From: Trichoplax adhaerens
Taxonomy: Eukaryota > Placozoa > Uniplacotomia > Trichoplacea > Trichoplacidae
Assembly: GCF_000150275.1 (NCBI RefSeq)
Contig: NW_002060948.1
Span: 5,622,241-5,686,240 of the forward strand
Direction of reading: 5' to 3'
DNA: 64,000 nucleotides
Shown: positions 63,006-64,000 of the stretch, in pieces
Layout of the letters: each line of letters begins with the position of its first letter
Numbering within the stretch: position 1 is the first letter of the stretch
Notes under the pieces: model-generated
The model's database searches: none
The model's input: the letters and a program-made list of their open reading frames with translations, nothing else
Told to the model about the DNA's origin: nothing
Program-made: the position numbers and the translations under genes

Positions 63006-63674
63006 GACCAGAGTACAAAGAAAGTAGAATCAAAGTTCGTTAGAACTTTGGTTCCTTGGTTTCTACACATTTCATTCCATTGCACTAATATCATAGTGGT
63101 TAGAAGTGTGAATAATGTCTTAACAAATTAAAATTTATTCATAGTTATTTTATTAACATAAAAGCTTATTGTATATTGAAGATGCAGCTTATTTTCCATC
63201 AGTAGCAAAACAGAATTTGTTGAGAGTTAAAAAGAGCAGTATTGTATTCACATTTTCAAATAATACTGGTAATAATTAGTATAATTTGGCACAGCAATAT
63301 CGAATCTAACCTTGAGCTGGACTTAGATTCTGCCTACCACAAAGAGATAAACTATTACTATTTTTCACACCTTAACAAATCTCCAACTGATCAACATCGA
63401 TTACAAAATATTCAGCTACGGTATATTTCCAGTTGTGCATAATAAACAAATCTTAATTTTGTTGTAATAATCTTAATAAAAGTATCCAACTACGTAATCG
63501 AGTCTTAAAGTGATCATATTCTCACAAAATAAGGGCAAAAAGGTAGTTGGCATTTAATAAAAGGCTAGATTTGGATGCTTTACAATGTTGAAATTATAGA
63601 GGACATTTAATAAGAATTGAATAAAGACGTATCCTGAGTCCTATTGATCATAGGCTCCTGTTTGTAACTTCTAA

Positions 63675-64000
63675 CATATTGTAGTGCAGCCCCAAATATA
63701 GCTTAGATTACTATTATAAGACTGTACGAGAATAACTTAACTTGTAAGCTAGAGTGTAAGATTGTGTAAGAGTCTATTTGTAGAAGATGTTTACAATACG
63801 TATTGTAGCGAATCTATTAAGATGTTTATATAAAGATCTGAGATATATAAATAGATTTGCTCTAAGTATGTTAGTACTGTAAGTATTGTATTGTAATGCT
63901 TTAAATAGACGCGCGAATTATGAATAGATTGCGCGATGGTAAATTTAGATCTGATCTTGCGACTTAATGGGCAAGATAAGATTTGTTACAGTAAAAGCAT
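63675..64000 (+). repeat. Dispersed repeat, copy 2 (cut by window end)
   Basis: This is a direct-orientation relative of 59571-59870, with the same block order and small indels. The last shared block (AAATTTAGATCTGATCTTGC) is at about 63941-63960. The repeat may continue beyond the window. Confidence 0.75.

Larger units (their letters stand above)
58424..64000. other. Intergenic with dispersed repeats
   Basis: This begins with the rootletin 3' UTR and then shows no recognisable exon. Open frames (58850-59056, 61125-61379, 62842-63027, 63242-63442) are short and match nothing I know. The region contains a direct dispersed repeat pair (59571-59870 and 63675-64000) and an LTR-like segment (about 62566-63005). 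No tRNA or rRNA signature was seen. Confidence 0.5.

Overview
This window is nuclear DNA from an animal. It is AT-rich, uses the standard code, and its genes are cut into many small exons by GT-AG introns. The proteins are most similar to ordinary metazoan orthologues (Mi-2/CHD4, TRAP-gamma, eIF4G, rootletin, SSU72). High conservation, compact genes and a ciliary rootlet gene suggest an early-branching animal such as a placozoan; that assignment is inference. Exon joins were checked by hand for reading phase. No transcripts or database searches were available.

Layout. 569-2439 (+): SSU72, five exons, complete. 4001-14182 (-): a Mi-2/CHD3-4-5 remodeller modelled as 36 exons, with a single PHD finger. 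15363-17581 (+): SSR3 (TRAP-gamma), five exons, complete, head-to-head with the CHD gene. 18831-21343 (-): a three-exon methionine sulfoxide reductase A whose catalytic cysteine codon is TGA; a SECIS-like hairpin lies in its 3' UTR. 24111-30424 (+): eIF4G with eIF4E-binding motif, MIF4G, MA3 and C-terminal helical domain; its first coding exon was not found. 32631-34520 (-): a decayed Sel1-repeat gene. 34521-45294: gene desert with degenerate repeats. 45295-58423 (+): rootletin (CROCC), missing only its extreme N-terminus. 58424-64000: no recognised gene; it holds two copies of a dispersed repeat and an LTR-like segment.

The most notable item is the MsrA gene. All of its conserved MsrA residues are intact except that an in-frame TGA replaces the catalytic Cys, and a hairpin matching the SECIS pattern lies 231 nt past the stop. 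Together these make it a selenoprotein candidate.

A second pattern is a dense set of short TACAGTAC/GTACTGTA palindromes. They concentrate in the two divergent intergenic regions (CHD/SSR3 and MSRA/eIF4G) and are nearly absent from the long gene deserts. The genes share no single pathway: transcription-cycle phosphatase, chromatin remodeller, ER translocon, oxidative repair, translation initiation and ciliary cytoskeleton.
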